Shown here one piece after another: positions 11,874 through 22,964 of a DNA stretch of 64,000 nucleotides. Source of the stretch: Craterostigma plantagineum (lineage: Eukaryota; Streptophyta; Magnoliopsida; Lamiales; Linderniaceae); NCBI GenBank assembly GCA_027422505.1, contig JAPQWV010000687.1, positions 124,001 to 188,000 of the forward strand, written 5' to 3'. Position 1 is the stretch's first letter. Each line of letters starts with the position of its first letter. The position numbers and the translations under genes were made by a program. The notes under the pieces are model-generated. The model had not been told where the DNA came from. It did no database searches and saw only the letters and a program-made list of their open reading frames with translations.

Positions 11874-12678
11874 TTCTTTTTGGCTTTGGCTAACTTGTGA
11901 TGAGCTAAAAAGGGATTAAATGGGCTCTTTAAAAAGGATATAATGCAGATGAAGAGGTGAGTGAAGAAGCAAGAAAAGCATGAAGTTCTTCTTGAGATTG
12001 AAGTTGTATTTGCATGACAATGGTGCAACTCTCCGTTGATTTTTTTTTTTTTGGGATTTATTTAATGGAATAGAAAATGCAGTATCCATTTGTGTGTGTG
12101 TTGTTTAAAGGGCATTTCTTGATCAGCAGGTTCAAATTGGGTAAATTAAATTAGGTTTAGAATTAGATTCAGACTAAGTAAAAATAAATGAAATTGCTCT
12201 GGAAACTAATGAATGAATGACATTTCTGTTTTATTTAATCAGATCACAAGTTTTGATGCCAATAACCATAATTTCATTACATGGGATTTGTTTAATTAAG
12301 CATGACTACAACAAATATTTGAAAACAAGAACTAACCAGTTCAGATTTTGGTCTGTTCATCATTAAGATATATGCATGGCATTGTCTACATCCTTACCCT
12401 ATTAGTTATTACCACCGTTACTCTTTATTCTTACTACAAAGGAGTTGACTTTAACGTCTTCGAGTCGAATTTCAAAACAGCAACAGTTTTTGTATCTCTA
12501 TTCTAAATTACCTAATACTTGACGACACACATATCAAACATGTTCGCTGTTGTGTTATTACACAAGGAGCAGCTAATGAAGCATCTTTTCCCAAGCAAGA
12601 AAAGTACCTAAAATCTATCCAAGCTTCTGAAAAACAGAGACATCGCATTGGAAAGGTTATCAATGAAAACGTCACCAC
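11874..12678. promoter_or_regulatory. MYB 5' flank and RPB11 3' flank
   Basis: Non-coding spacer between RPB11 (ends 12679) and the MYB start region (11873), both on the minus strand. It should contain the MYB promoter and the RPB11 polyadenylation region. It holds a poly(T) run at 12041-12052. The same spacer is repeated at 29.94-30.66 kb with a Helitron inserted. No specific site could be identified. Confidence 0.4.
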
Positions 12679-14107
12679 TTAGTAGTCCGTTGGCTGCTTC
12701 CCAGCAAATTTCACTAACTCCGTCTGCGAGAGAAAAAGAAAAAAAAAAAGATTGGTAATATGAAGCAAAGATCTAACATAAGGAAGGCTCATGTAAATAT
12801 TTATGCCATGAAAAGTATCCGAGATTGCAATAGGCGTATAAATACCTCAAATTCATTCTTAAGGTGGTCAAGTTCCTTGTCAAGATCATTGATGGCTTGA
12901 TTATAGGCTTGCATAGGTGAAGACTGGCTAGTCGTGTGGATCTGCAGAAATCGACAAATGAATGCACCAAAGCCCATTGGAGTTTTTTAATGTAACTATA
13001 AAAATAACAATAAGAAGCCTAATGAGGATGTAATTATATGGCATCGCCAAGAGGAAAAAGAAAAAATGTGTAGGCGATGCGACCACACACACTGAGAAAT
13101 TGCTGTGAGCATGCAAAAGATTTCCAAGGATAGCATTGAAAACTGATAGTTCTAAATCAAGACATACAGGGCCATCGAAGGCACAACAGCTGAGTTGTCT
13201 TATGAAAAATGGAGAAGTTACATGAATGCACTTGATACCAGGTATCAAAGTCACTGGAATCCCTCAATTAAAAGCCACCGTGAAAAACAGAATGTGTATG
13301 TGAAAAAAGCAAACGTATAGAACAAATCCGAAGCAAAAACAAGAAAAACCTTCTACAAACGGGAATAAAGCTTAATCATCATCCATCAACCCATTCCAAT
13401 TTAGGATTCGTCCATACAACCAAAAACTACGAAAATTGAATGCTTCCCCTAAACATACCTAAACAGCATAAATTTCCACGCGAACATATAATCAATCAAG
13501 TTTCTACACCAAGCCAAAAGGTGATTCCACTCAACATAATCAGTCAATCCAAAAATAAAACACACCATCCATAAAACCGATTACTCGGACACGATACATG
13601 ATAGATATGTAAATACAGACACTTTAAATGCCACAAAATTAAGAGAAAAAGGGAAAATGAATACTCAAGCACAAACCCTCAAAAGTATCTTGTACTGGAG
13701 AGGGTGCGGCAATTTGTAGCCAGCAAACAGCACATTCTCATCCCTATGCAACTGCCTGATATAATCCAACAAGAACCCACCCAAAAAGAAATTCAAAATT
13801 AGGGCTTTTAGCGGAAGATTTAAATCCAAACTATGACGAAAAACAAAAGGAAGAAAAATATATAGATACATTCGGAGAATGTTTCCAATCGTATGATCCT
13901 CACGCTCGATCGTGAACGACGCCGCATTGATGATTTTCGTGTCCCTCTCGTACGATACCCTGTAAACCAAATCAACAATTCCCAATTTATTCCGTCCCCA
14001 AAAGAAAACTGCAACACATATTTGTCCACATGGAGAAAACGGAAGATTTATTACTTGGCGACGCCCTCTGGGACCACGAATCGCTCGTAACGATCAGGCG
14101 CATTCAT
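12679..14107 (-). CDS. NRPB11: DNA-directed RNA polymerase II subunit RPB11, copy 1
   Basis: Five exons on the minus strand: 14107-14055, 13959-13870, 13755-13677, 12941-12846, 12723-12679; predicted 120 aa, no frame break. The protein starts [15 protein letters not shown] and carries [20 protein letters not shown], then [20 protein letters not shown] and [20 protein letters not shown]. These are diagnostic of the small alpha-like subunit that pairs with RPB3 in Pol II (shared with Pol IV and V in plants). The C-terminal exon ([13 protein letters not shown]) differs from the Arabidopsis tail as I recall it, but is conserved in the second copy at 40.8 kb. All splice junctions have GT and AG. 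Its duplicate is also intact, so either or both may be expressed. Confidence 0.93.
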
Positions 14108-14194
14108 CTTATTCTCTTCTCTGTTCTTTCTCTCTTTCTTCCACAGTTGGTTTTCTGCAGCTCGAAAACCGAAGCTGAGTTCGTGTGAAGGGTT

Positions 14195-14765
14195 AATTTA
14201 GGAAATCGCTAATTTAGACTTAGCATTACAGGAACAATAAGTGTTAAAATCGTGCAATTTATAGATATTATACCTGATTTTGCTGAAAATACATCATGTG
14301 CCATGCACGTGATCGATTTTTATACCTGATTTTTCCCAAAATACATTAGGTGCCACACACGTGATCGATTTTTATACCGGAAAACTGGCGCCGGACCAAT
14401 TACATGCCCGTTTTTTCCAATTTTTTGGGCGGACCGATGAATGCCTGTTTTACAGAAATGCCACATCATTAAAATAATCTACTTGGCGCAATGTCAAAAA
14501 TTAATTTAAAAAAAATAAAAAAATCTCTGTAAACCGGCAGGTCACCAGTCCGGCGCCACATCGGAACTTCTGCTATAAAAAACGGTCACGTGCGTGGCAC
14601 GTGATGTATTTTGGGAAAATCAGGTATAAAATCGGTCACGCGCGTGTGCTGTATTTTGGGGAAAATCAGGTATAATGTCTATAAATTGCACGATTTTAAA
14701 ACTTAATGTCTACAAATGCCACACCCTAAATTAGCGGTCCCTATAATGCTACACTCGCTAAGTTA
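14195..14765. mobile_element. Inverted-repeat MITE, about 570 bp, next to the RPB11 start
   Basis: The two ends are long imperfect inverted repeats. The phrase 'aaaatcgtgcaatttataga' near 14255 has its complement near 14680, and the module 'acctgatttt..caaaatacat..gtgc' is present twice on each arm. The centre is GC-richer (ccggaaaactggcgccgg). The second RPB11 copy lacks this insertion at the equivalent place, just upstream of its first exon. Non-coding; it may be Mutator-like given the long arms. Confidence 0.7.
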
Positions 14766-15103
14766 ATTAATAGTGTTTTTTTTATATGAACATGTGTTAT
14801 ATTTGTTAGCTAAAGTGTTACTCACTTTGAAAATGTTTCAATATCGGAGAAAGCTAATTTTATCAATTTCATTATTAACGACGTTAATTTTCATTTGTTA
14901 TGAAGACACATATGAGTTGATTTCATCTTATCCGACCTCTCAAATCCAATATCATCTAAATCACTCTCTCCGACACGTTAATTTTTAAGAAAATTCGTCA
15001 TCTATTATTCATGCGTGGACAACATAAATCTATATATAGTAAACTTGTTTCATCATCATAACATGGACTAAAAAGTAGATCATCAAGTCAAACCCCAATT
15101 ATT

Positions 15104-15136
<33 letters not shown>

Positions 15137-16434
15137 CTTTCATTTCAATTATTGTTTTGATAGTTTAATGCAGCGATATCTCATCCAACGATAGGCTCAT
15201 CCACGGCTCGACGCTGGTCATCGATCCAAATCCACACACGATTGCAGCAAAAGTCGGGTATAATACCCGTGCCTATCGGGATGACGACGCCAGTGACGAG
15301 GGGATTATCTCATTCAACAATGCCCACGGCTCTTGCAGCATCGACTCCTATCGGCTCGGGCCATCGAAATTTGTACTTACCGAGTGCACAACACTCGGGA
15401 CTCGTGCATCTACCAGAAATGCATTCCAACCGATTACGAATTGCTGTTGTTGTCGTCGTCATTCTTGTGGACAATTTGATGATAGAAATGTCACACTCAC
15501 CACACCCTTTTTATAGGTGAAAAATAAAAATAGAGAGAGGTATAATGTAGTGAAGTTGGTAAAAAAAATATATTACATGTGTCATAAAGAGGTATATATT
15601 CAAGTAATGATTGACTTTCTTGGTGTGTCAACTTTAGTTACAATTTTACTCATGATATTGTTAATATATTACAATTATATCCTCCAAACAATTTACTTAT
15701 ACATAATAGAAGTTATAAATTAAATTTATAATTTTAATTTAAAAACAACTTTAATATAAAATAATATATATATTTAGAATGTGCTTAGTAGTATATTATA
15801 AATGTGTATGGGGTTAATGAATAGTGCATTTGGTAGTAATCTACCATTCTACTGGCTCGTTTGATATATGTGTATAGGTGGTTATGGGGTGGGTATGAAT
15901 AAGTTACATCGTATTTGTTATCTGTGTATAGCCATACACAGGGGCGACCACGTAGGGGCTTGGAGGTCCATTGACCCCAATCGAAATATGTAGTAGGTAT
16001 ATACTTGGTAATATACATATTTATATAATTGAGTAGTGGTTAAGTTGTTCTTTATCGATCCTTAGCTTTCCCATTATTGAATCTTTTTTCTTTAAAGTTC
16101 GTTTCTATCAGTTTGTTTTGAACATCATTGTACTGCCAAACACATTTTATTTGATTAATTCATTCGTAAAATATATATTTATTTAAAAGATACTAGTTTG
16201 AGTCCGGTTTGATTCCGATTTTATATCGATTAAACCACTAAACCTTAAACCACTATTTTTGGTCCGGTTTGAAAACCTTGTTTCTCAACCAAGTTGCATG
16301 CAACCACGTGATGACAGGGTATAAAGAAATAGTTAATTATCAGCGAAAATAAAAATAAAGAAAAAAAGAACAAAAAAGAGTTATGTGAAAAAAGTTAAAA
16401 AAGGTCACTTTTTCCCAACAGAAGGGGAACAATT
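14766..16434. other. AT-rich intergenic DNA
   Basis: No gene is recognisable. It contains an (ATT)n microsatellite at about 15104-15136, a GC-richer patch at 15180-15460 with no family match, and, from about 16290, a 140-bp stretch that reappears at 42.35-42.50 kb as part of the segmental duplication. Confidence 0.5.
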
Positions 16435-17203
16435 TCAGAAATTTCTTCACTAAAGGGATCCAATTAACGTAATAATCCCATCTCCCCCATCCCTTTTCAC
16501 CACTTGGTGAGGATGGGGGAGAATCATCGAATATTTATAAGCTATTGTGTTTTTTAGCTTCTCGTTTTTTTTTAATTGGTGTTTCGCTGCTTTTCCTATT
16601 CTTGTTTTTGAGTTTTTGATATGGCTAGTTTGTTTTGTTGTTGAAGACGTGTGTTTTCTTCGTTTCTTTGATCCTGTTTTGTTTTGTGTTTTCCACTGTG
16701 TTTCTCGATTTTCGGTGGTTGTTTGCGTATGCATCTTTTGTTTGTAGATGGTCGTGTTCGTTGGTGGTGTGCTTTTCTCCCAATTGAGTAGCTCATTTCT
16801 CCTCATCGTCTCCCCGCCTGCCCCCTCGCCGCCCCGCCCGCTCCCTCCCCACCCCGCCCACCGCCTGCCTCGTTTCTATGGACCTGTGGGTCGAGATTTT
16901 TTCTCCCTTGTGGAGCCTCCAGAAGTCGAAGGCCAAGTGAAAGTGAAGAGTATCGTAGATTTAGCTTAATAGCTTTTTCTACCACAGGTTCTTTAGTTCT
17001 TGGTCGTATATAATGAGTTTTGTTTTCTGTCATTTTTGTCCCTTGTGGACCTTTTTCTCCCCACGTGGGAGTGTTGTGCCCCCATTTTGGGGTTGTGTTG
17101 TGCTCGTTTGTGAGCCTTGTTGACGATGTACCGATAAGACCCTTTGGGCTATTTAGCCCCTGTATCTTTGTTGATTTATACAAGCCATCGTTTCGAAAAA
17201 AAC
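16435..17203 (+). mobile_element. LINE-like non-LTR retroposon
   Basis: The insertion is preceded by AGAAGGGGAACAATT (16420-16434) and followed, after a short A-rich tail, by AAGAAAGGGAACAATT (17204-17219), a target-site duplication. The second half (about 16868-17160) is shared with a retroposon at 60.04-60.37 kb: 'ctcc..gtggagcct', 'tcgtagatttagc', 'cccac.tgggagtgttgtgc'. The first half is unrelated to that element. No reverse-transcriptase frame is present, so it is a non-autonomous or internally deleted element. Confidence 0.7.
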
Positions 17204-17219
17204 AAGAAAGGGAACAATT

Positions 17220-17463
17220 GCCAATGACCCCTTGGCCTAGTGGTTGAGGGAGAGGCATCAAAGTGCATGTGGTTAGGAGGTCAAATGATTGAATCCCACC
17301 TCTCACATTTCTTTGAGAAGTCTCTATGGGGTTTTACCCCATGACTATCATTGTCGGAGGGATTTGAGACGTATTCATCTGGCCCCGGGGATTAGTCCCA
17401 CCTCTAGAGTGTATGGCGGTTAGTCCATAGCCAGACTGTGTGGGGATACCTCGAAACAGAGAA
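17220..17463 (+). mobile_element. tRNA-derived SINE, about 244 bp
   Basis: It begins with a tRNA-like head. The RNA polymerase III A-box-like segment is tggcctagtggttgagg (17233-17249) and the B-box-like segment is ggtcaaatgattgaatcc (about 17279-17296). The body holds ggggttttaccccatgac and cccggggattagtcccacc. It ends in an A/G-rich tail. Perfect 16-bp direct repeats AAGAAAGGGAACAATT flank it (17204-17219 and 17464-17479). No protein is encoded; mobilisation would depend on a LINE. Confidence 0.88.
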
Positions 17464-17508
17464 AAGAAAGGGAACAATTAAATAACAAAGAAAAGGTAAT
17501 AGAAATTA

Positions 17509-17908
17509 GTTACATCTATAGAAAAATATTCAATTGAATAAAAATTTACAAATCAGTACCTAAGTCAGAAATTTTTACAAATAGGTACCCGTTTTACTGT
17601 TTTGTACCAATTTTCTCAGTCTTGTCGTACCTCTTTATGTGTGTATTGCGTACCACGTCACGCGTGCATACGGTACCCTAATGGTTTCTATATGGTACAT
17701 GTTATATATGATGTATCATTTTCTCAACGTATTACGTACCACAATACGTTCCTATTGGGTACCTAAATGTGTTATATGGAGTACATGCGGCAGATCGGGT
17801 ACCTATGTGCAAAAAATTTATTCTATTAGGTACCTACATATAAAAAGATACTGACAGGGTACTGAATTACAAGTTTTTATGCAAATGGTTATTTATGTGT
17901 AAAGACCA
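17509..17908. mobile_element. 400-bp non-autonomous TIR element
   Basis: Flanked by the direct repeat ATAGAAATTA (17499-17508 and 17909-17918), and absent from the matching position of the duplicated block near 42.53 kb. The ends contain related inverted phrases ('cagtaccta' left, 'gggtactg' right), and the interior has many GTACC motifs. A 9-10 bp duplication suggests a Mutator-like origin. Non-coding. Confidence 0.65.
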
Positions 17909-17949
17909 TAGAAATTATTAATATTGTTACCTAATTTATTTCATATATA

Positions 17950-18625
17950 TAATGATCATTTTCCTGATAAAATCTTGCAAAGATTGCTCCATTGTTCAAT
18001 GTCAATCTTTGGTTCGTAATTTACAGGTTCAGAGGTTGATTGTTCCAATGATTTGGAGCTCGTTAGCTTCCTTGTGTTTCCAGTTAGTTCTCTGTTGGGC
18101 ATTTGTGTTTAGATTAAATTTGGGGATGAATTGAGCTGCTTTTGTCTATTGGAATCTCCTATTGGTTCAACATTGTTTTACTTGTGCCGTATGTGAGAAA
18201 ACTCGATCTTCCTTGTCGAGAGAGATTTGCTTCACATCGACGTAGTTTTTTCAGATTTGTTGTTCCTTCAGTTGTAATGACATGGTAGCTATTATATTCA
18301 CTTTCCTCCTCAATGAAAGGTTTTCATGTTTCCTATTCAAGTCTTTGCAGTTTTTTTCTTTTCAATTTTGTTGAACAGCTTGGAATGGTGGCCATTTGAG
18401 CTTGTAATATTACTATCAGGAATGTTGCCAAATCCACAACTTAAGACATCAGTTCTTTATATTTGGTAATAACCCACCTTGTGCTTTAGGAGTCGCAAGA
18501 GGCAGTGGATGGCAGTATATGGGCGCTTACGTAAACCTTGGAGCTTTCTACCTCATAGGAATCCCTTTGGCATTGTTGCTAGGATTGCATCTGATGCGAA
18601 TTCGGGATGAGATTCACACGTGAGC
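17950..18625 (+). pseudogene. MATE-family efflux transporter, decayed fragment
   Basis: Recognisable pieces appear in order on the plus strand. The first is a membrane helix LIVPMIWSSLASLCFQLVLC (from about 18030) followed by FRLNLG. Next are CEKTRSSLS (about 18190), RFVVPSVVM (about 18255) and [20 protein letters not shown] (about 18380). The last is GVARGSGWQYMGAYVNLGAF with a trailing helix (about 18490-18600). This order matches the middle of plant DTX/MATE drug-and-toxin antiporters. Several exons are missing (for example the SVRVSNELGAGNP region) and frames shift between pieces, so it cannot make a transporter. It lies at the outer edge of the segmental duplication and is absent from copy 2. 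Confidence 0.8.
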
Positions 18626-19399
18626 TTGAGATCGTCTTTCAAAGATATGACGCAAAGACGGGCTGCTACGAACTCGATATTAAACGAAACAAAGACTCGA
18701 TGACATATTTAAAAATAATAATAGAAGAAAGCGCATTAAAAAAATAAAATAAAAATTTAGACACGAACCGGGAATAACAGGATGCAATTGTAGGACTCGA
18801 ATTGTGCGAGTTGGACACGGCAAAAATAGGCTGAACCTATCTCCTCCGGATCACAGCGAACAGCTTCCGCAAATCCTATCCCCTCAAACCTAATCGGCCC
18901 TCAACAACAATATTAGGACGGAGCCTAACATCTTTGAATTACGGCTAATTTGGATGAAGGTTTTGATGCCACACTAGTACAAAATATAGTATAGGCGTCG
19001 GCACTATAGGCGACGACTCCTTCAAAACCGACGCCTATAATGTTAGTAAAACTATAGGCTGACGATTGTTAACAACAACCGACGCCTATACTTATACTGT
19101 AGGCATCGGTTGTTAACTAATGCCTATAGTTAACTAATACGATAGGCGCCGGTTGCGGGACAACAACCGACGCCTATAGTCTTTAACTCCTAAAATCCTT
19201 ATTTCGAAATTCATTTTATCCATACGAAACACATAATACAGTCCAAAGGCGATTAGACGGCAAAAATGACCCGATCGACGACGAACGAGGAAGATGACGA
19301 CAATCGAGGGAGGCTACCAACGATACCCCATTACATAAGAGTTGCATTCTATTTCGAGATTAAATATATATGGGCATAGCTTTATTAGGATAGACTGCG

Positions 19400-20130
19400 C
19401 CACCCCAGAAGATCTAAAGCTGAAGAACGCCGGCGGAGACACGCCCCTCCACCTGGCGCGACGGCCGGCTGGAACAGCATGTGCTCGAAAATCGTGAGGA
19501 AGGACAAGGCGCTCGTCGGAGTTCGCAACAACACCAGCGAAACCCCTCTTTCGCGGCTGCCCACCACGGCAAACACGAGGCTTTCCTCACCTAGCACGAG
19601 GCTTACCTCGGCGGCGACGGTGGTGGTGGGAATAACGTGGGACTACTGATAGGAACAGTTTGGTCCCATGTTTACGAGGTCTGACGACGGAAACACCATA
19701 TTGCACTCTGCCATCGTCAACAAACATTTCAGTAAGAATAAATGTTCCTCCGTTTATTACAGCCGCGCGTCGATTTTGCTGTCTGAACGCAGGATTGGCT
19801 TATTGGATAATCCAAAACTATGGAATTCTGAGCAGCATAAAGAACGTTAATAGAGAAACTCCACTCCATTTTCTTACAAGGAAGTCTAATGTGTTCGAAA
19901 GCAGCAGCAGTAAGGGCCCAATTGAGTCCAATATAATCTACAACTGTAAGGATTTTCTAGCTTTTGTTCTTTCTTGTGGGATCTATTTTTGCGGGTTTGG
20001 TTTCTCGCCACAAAATCGAAGTTATTGTTGTCTTAACCTTTTAATCAATGTTTTTTATTAGGCAGCCGATGCTTTTGCTGTTGCATAACACCACGATGCA
20101 GTTTCTGGTGGAGGATTCTTCTCATCCTCA
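19400..20130 (+). pseudogene. Ankyrin-repeat gene fragment captured by the outer CACTA
   Basis: In different plus-strand frames one reads LKLKNAGGDTPLHLA (about 19420), CSKIVRKDKALVGVRNNTSETPL (about 19480), a shifted AAHHGKHEAFL (about 19555), SDDGNTILHSAIVNKHF (about 19680) and NVNRETPLHFLTRKSNVFES (about 19850). These are ankyrin units of the kind found in plant ACD6/ITN1-like membrane proteins. There are frameshifts and stops, and the transmembrane PGG domain is missing. It lies wholly inside the terminal repeats of the outer CACTA, so I infer that it was copied from a host gene and carried along. Confidence 0.75.
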
Positions 20131-20530
20131 GAGGTTAGTGGTCAAGATTTTTTTGGGAATGGTTGGGTTGTCAAGTTTATTTGTGAGCTTTGATTATGTA
20201 TATATGGATATGCCTAATTGACTGCTAGCACTAGTGCAGAAACGCACATGGGCGACGGTTGTTATAGGTCATGGGCGGTGATTTCGACGCGTCGCCCAGA
20301 GCACCGTCGCCGATGTGCACCATTTTGGGCGACGGACAAGCATACGTCGCCAGAGATATATTATGGGCGACGGCACTTTCAGAAACCGTCGCCCAAGACT
20401 TTACGATTGTTGCTTTTCTTTTATCATGGGCGACGGGTTAGTAAGAAACCGTCGCCCATCGTATATTTTTTAGTTTGGGCAACCGTCGCCCATAATGGTA
20501 TATTAGTCGTGGGCGACGCATTCCACTAAG

Positions 20531-21062
20531 AGCTGTCAAACGGGCCCGCGGCCCGCGGGCTCTGATTTTTTAGGCCCGCCCTCAGGCATGCCCGCGCAGG
20601 CCGCGGGCTTTGGCGGACCGCGGGCAAGCCCGCCGGAAAATTAAATGATATATTTTTCTTTTAAAATATAAGATTTATAAATAAATTATGATGATTTTTA
20701 TATTTTTAGCTATAATTGGTAATTAATAACATAAATAAATTAAAATTAAAAAAGTTTATAAAAATTAAATATTTTTTCCAACTTAAATTCTTTAATTTTG
20801 TTTACTTTTTGCTATTTTTATATTATTTTTTCCTATTTTTTATTATTTTCTGTTACTTTTTCTTATTTTTTTATTTTTTATTTTTTATTTTTTTTTTTTG
20901 AAATTGGCAGGCTAAGCCCGCCAGGCCCGCTACCCGCCCGCAGGCGGGGCGGGCCTTAAATTTCCAGGCCCGCCAGGAGGCGGGCTTACCCGCGCCCGCC
21001 CCGCCACTGGCGGGCTTTGGCGGGTTACGGGCCGGCCCGCCCCGCCGGCCCGTTTTGACAGT
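20531..21062. mobile_element. Non-autonomous hAT-like element inside the inner CACTA
   Basis: The left end agctgtcaaacgggcc and the right end ggcccgttttgacagt are inverted repeats of the kind typical of plant hAT (Ac-like) elements, followed by long GC-rich subterminal palindromes (gcccgcgggc). The centre is AT-rich. The flanks share ACTAA as a degenerate 8-bp duplication (actaagag / actaattc). It splits one of the subterminal repeats of the inner CACTA. Same family as 49173-49722. Confidence 0.8.
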
Positions 21063-21544
21063 ACTAATTCTACTGAAGAAGTCGTCGCCCATGATGTATT
21101 ATTAAGTTTTTTGAAATAATATATGGGCGACGGATCCGTGGAAGGAACCGTCGCCTATGCCTGCATTCTTTTTAAGATGTTTTTTCTGCTTTGTTTATGC
21201 CCCCAATAATCAATTCCAAAATCAACAATGAAATCCAAAATATCGCCAACAATCAATCAATAACTAACGATCGTGAATAAAATCAACATTTACATCATCG
21301 TCCAACAAATCCTTGTAACATAAACACAAACATATAACATAAAAGCCGTCTAACCTACATCAAAGATTGCATAAAATGCTCCGCCACAATTCACGTACTT
21401 CATTGAGCTCTTGGGGGCCGTAAGAGGAGCGCTCTAGTATCTATAAAACAGAATAATGTTAAAACATACTAACAAACATATATTAAAACTTGAAACTCAA
21501 AGAAGCTGATGATTTTAAAGTTCATTACCGTTGGCAAGTTGTAT

Positions 21545-22900
21545 CATCTCTGCCGATACGATTGCAGATAATATCGTACATGTATCTCATGACGTAAAAT
21601 CCACATAGCTCACTCTCCCTCGGTTGTCGTGGGCACTAATGTAGAAAGATTTTCACATAATATCGAAGGTACCAATTAACAAATAACTTTGAAAAATCAT
21701 ATGTCAAATGCAAACCTTGCATCTCTTCCAAGTACATAACCTTTGATTTTCTATTCCGATTTCCAGTTGCACCCGTCAGCGACGCCGTGAGAATTGCCCT
21801 GAAACTCGAAAAATAATGTTTTAATAAGAGTTACTAATATTTGAACTTTATTGTACATATAAAAAACTTATGCATCTATTCGAGGACGAACTCTTATCTT
21901 CCTTACGTCGATGTTCGGTGCGAGCGAATCGAACACATATATCGTGTTCGACAGAAAATCGATGATCAATAGGATCCAATGGTTACTATCACAAATGAAA
22001 AGAAATGATTATTTGTAGCATAAGCTATGAATCAAAAAATATATTCTTACCCGTCACAAAAAGGCGCAAACAAGTAAGTGCAGGTCCGATACGACTCTTT
22101 GATAATATCAGCAAGGAAATCAACCTCGCTATTTGCTGTCTCATCATGTTCCATAGCCGCCAAATGACTCGGGTCGCAACACTTGAAGTTCTCGGACTCG
22201 TTATTAAGATATCTGAGAATATGGTTACTCAATAAAATGTATGAAAAGCAAAAAATGAAACTTGTAATGATTTATTGTTTCAACGAAATATTAAGTAATA
22301 CCTCATAAATAGTTGAATAACTGAGGAATCCACACTCACGAGCTTGAACAGATCGACGAGTCATTATTGTCCATGTACACCAAATAGTCTTCGTTAGTTG
22401 GATTGTAATAGATGTCTATCATGCTGAATGAGAGGGAAGCTGACATTCGTCGATCATCGCGTGACGCAAGGTAATCGAACAGCTGGCGACACTGCGTGCC
22501 CAAACTACTCACGACCCTCTGATCGAGGTATGCGATGTCGTCGTCTTGATTAATGGACTTATTTGGCGCTTTCGCTGGTGACTTTCCTTTCTGTGCCTAC
22601 AAGTAGAATACGTTACTAAACATTATTATTCGAAAATAAATAAATAGTACTTTATTACCACATTATTCGAACCAATTAGCTCTCTTGGCCACTGAACGTA
22701 GCTGCCTAGTGCATCTCCAAGAGTTATCAGATGCATAGTTGGTAGAGGCAGTTGGACCTCGCCGAGAACGACGGTATCAACGGAGACAACAACGTTGTCT
22801 GCCGTAACCGACGTTCCATGAATTTGGGAACGTTCCTCAATGATGTTACCAAGACCAACAACCTCTAACGTCCCTTCGATGGGTAACACCAATCGAACCC
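21545..22900 (-). CDS. CACTA-encoded DUF8039 plus Ulp1-type cysteine protease domain
   Basis: Minus strand, in pieces separated by introns or breaks. The N-terminal part (about 22880-22650) reads IHGTSVTADNVVVSVD...LPLPTM...ALGSYVQWPREL, the pattern of the DUF8039 domain found in plant CACTA elements. Downstream, SNHWILLIIDFLSNTIYVFDS (about 21995-21930) supplies the catalytic His and Asp of a C48 (Ulp1/SENP) protease. QPRESELCGFYVMRYMYDII (about 21625-21565) supplies the oxyanion Gln and the catalytic Cys. Ulp1 enzymes remove SUMO-like modifiers; the role of such domains in transposons is unknown. It follows the transposase on the same strand and may be the tail of one spliced transcript. 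Confidence 0.7.
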
Positions 22901-22964
22901 TAGGATTCTACACGATATTAAAAGACGTGGAGGGGTCCGAAGACATTGTACCTGAAAAAGTTAA

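Larger units (their letters stand above)
11430..18000. repeat. Tandem segmental duplication, copy 1 (MYB-RPB11 block)
   Basis: This interval aligns collinearly with 29195-42600: MYB exons and promoter (11.2-12.35 with 29.2-30.66 kb), RPB11 (12.3-14.2 with 40.44-42.06 kb) and a 3' flank (16.29-16.43 plus 17.48-18.0 with 42.35-42.60 kb). Matches are interrupted only by mobile DNA unique to one copy. The gene order and orientation are the same, so this is a direct duplication. Confidence 0.9.

Noticed and set aside
15242..15520. 92-codon plus-strand frame
   Set aside because: No recognisable family, no splice context, low-complexity stretch of valines; probably chance.
16596..17306. Minus- and plus-strand open frames of 60-167 codons
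   Set aside because: They overlap the LINE-like retroposon and SINE and have no conserved motif.
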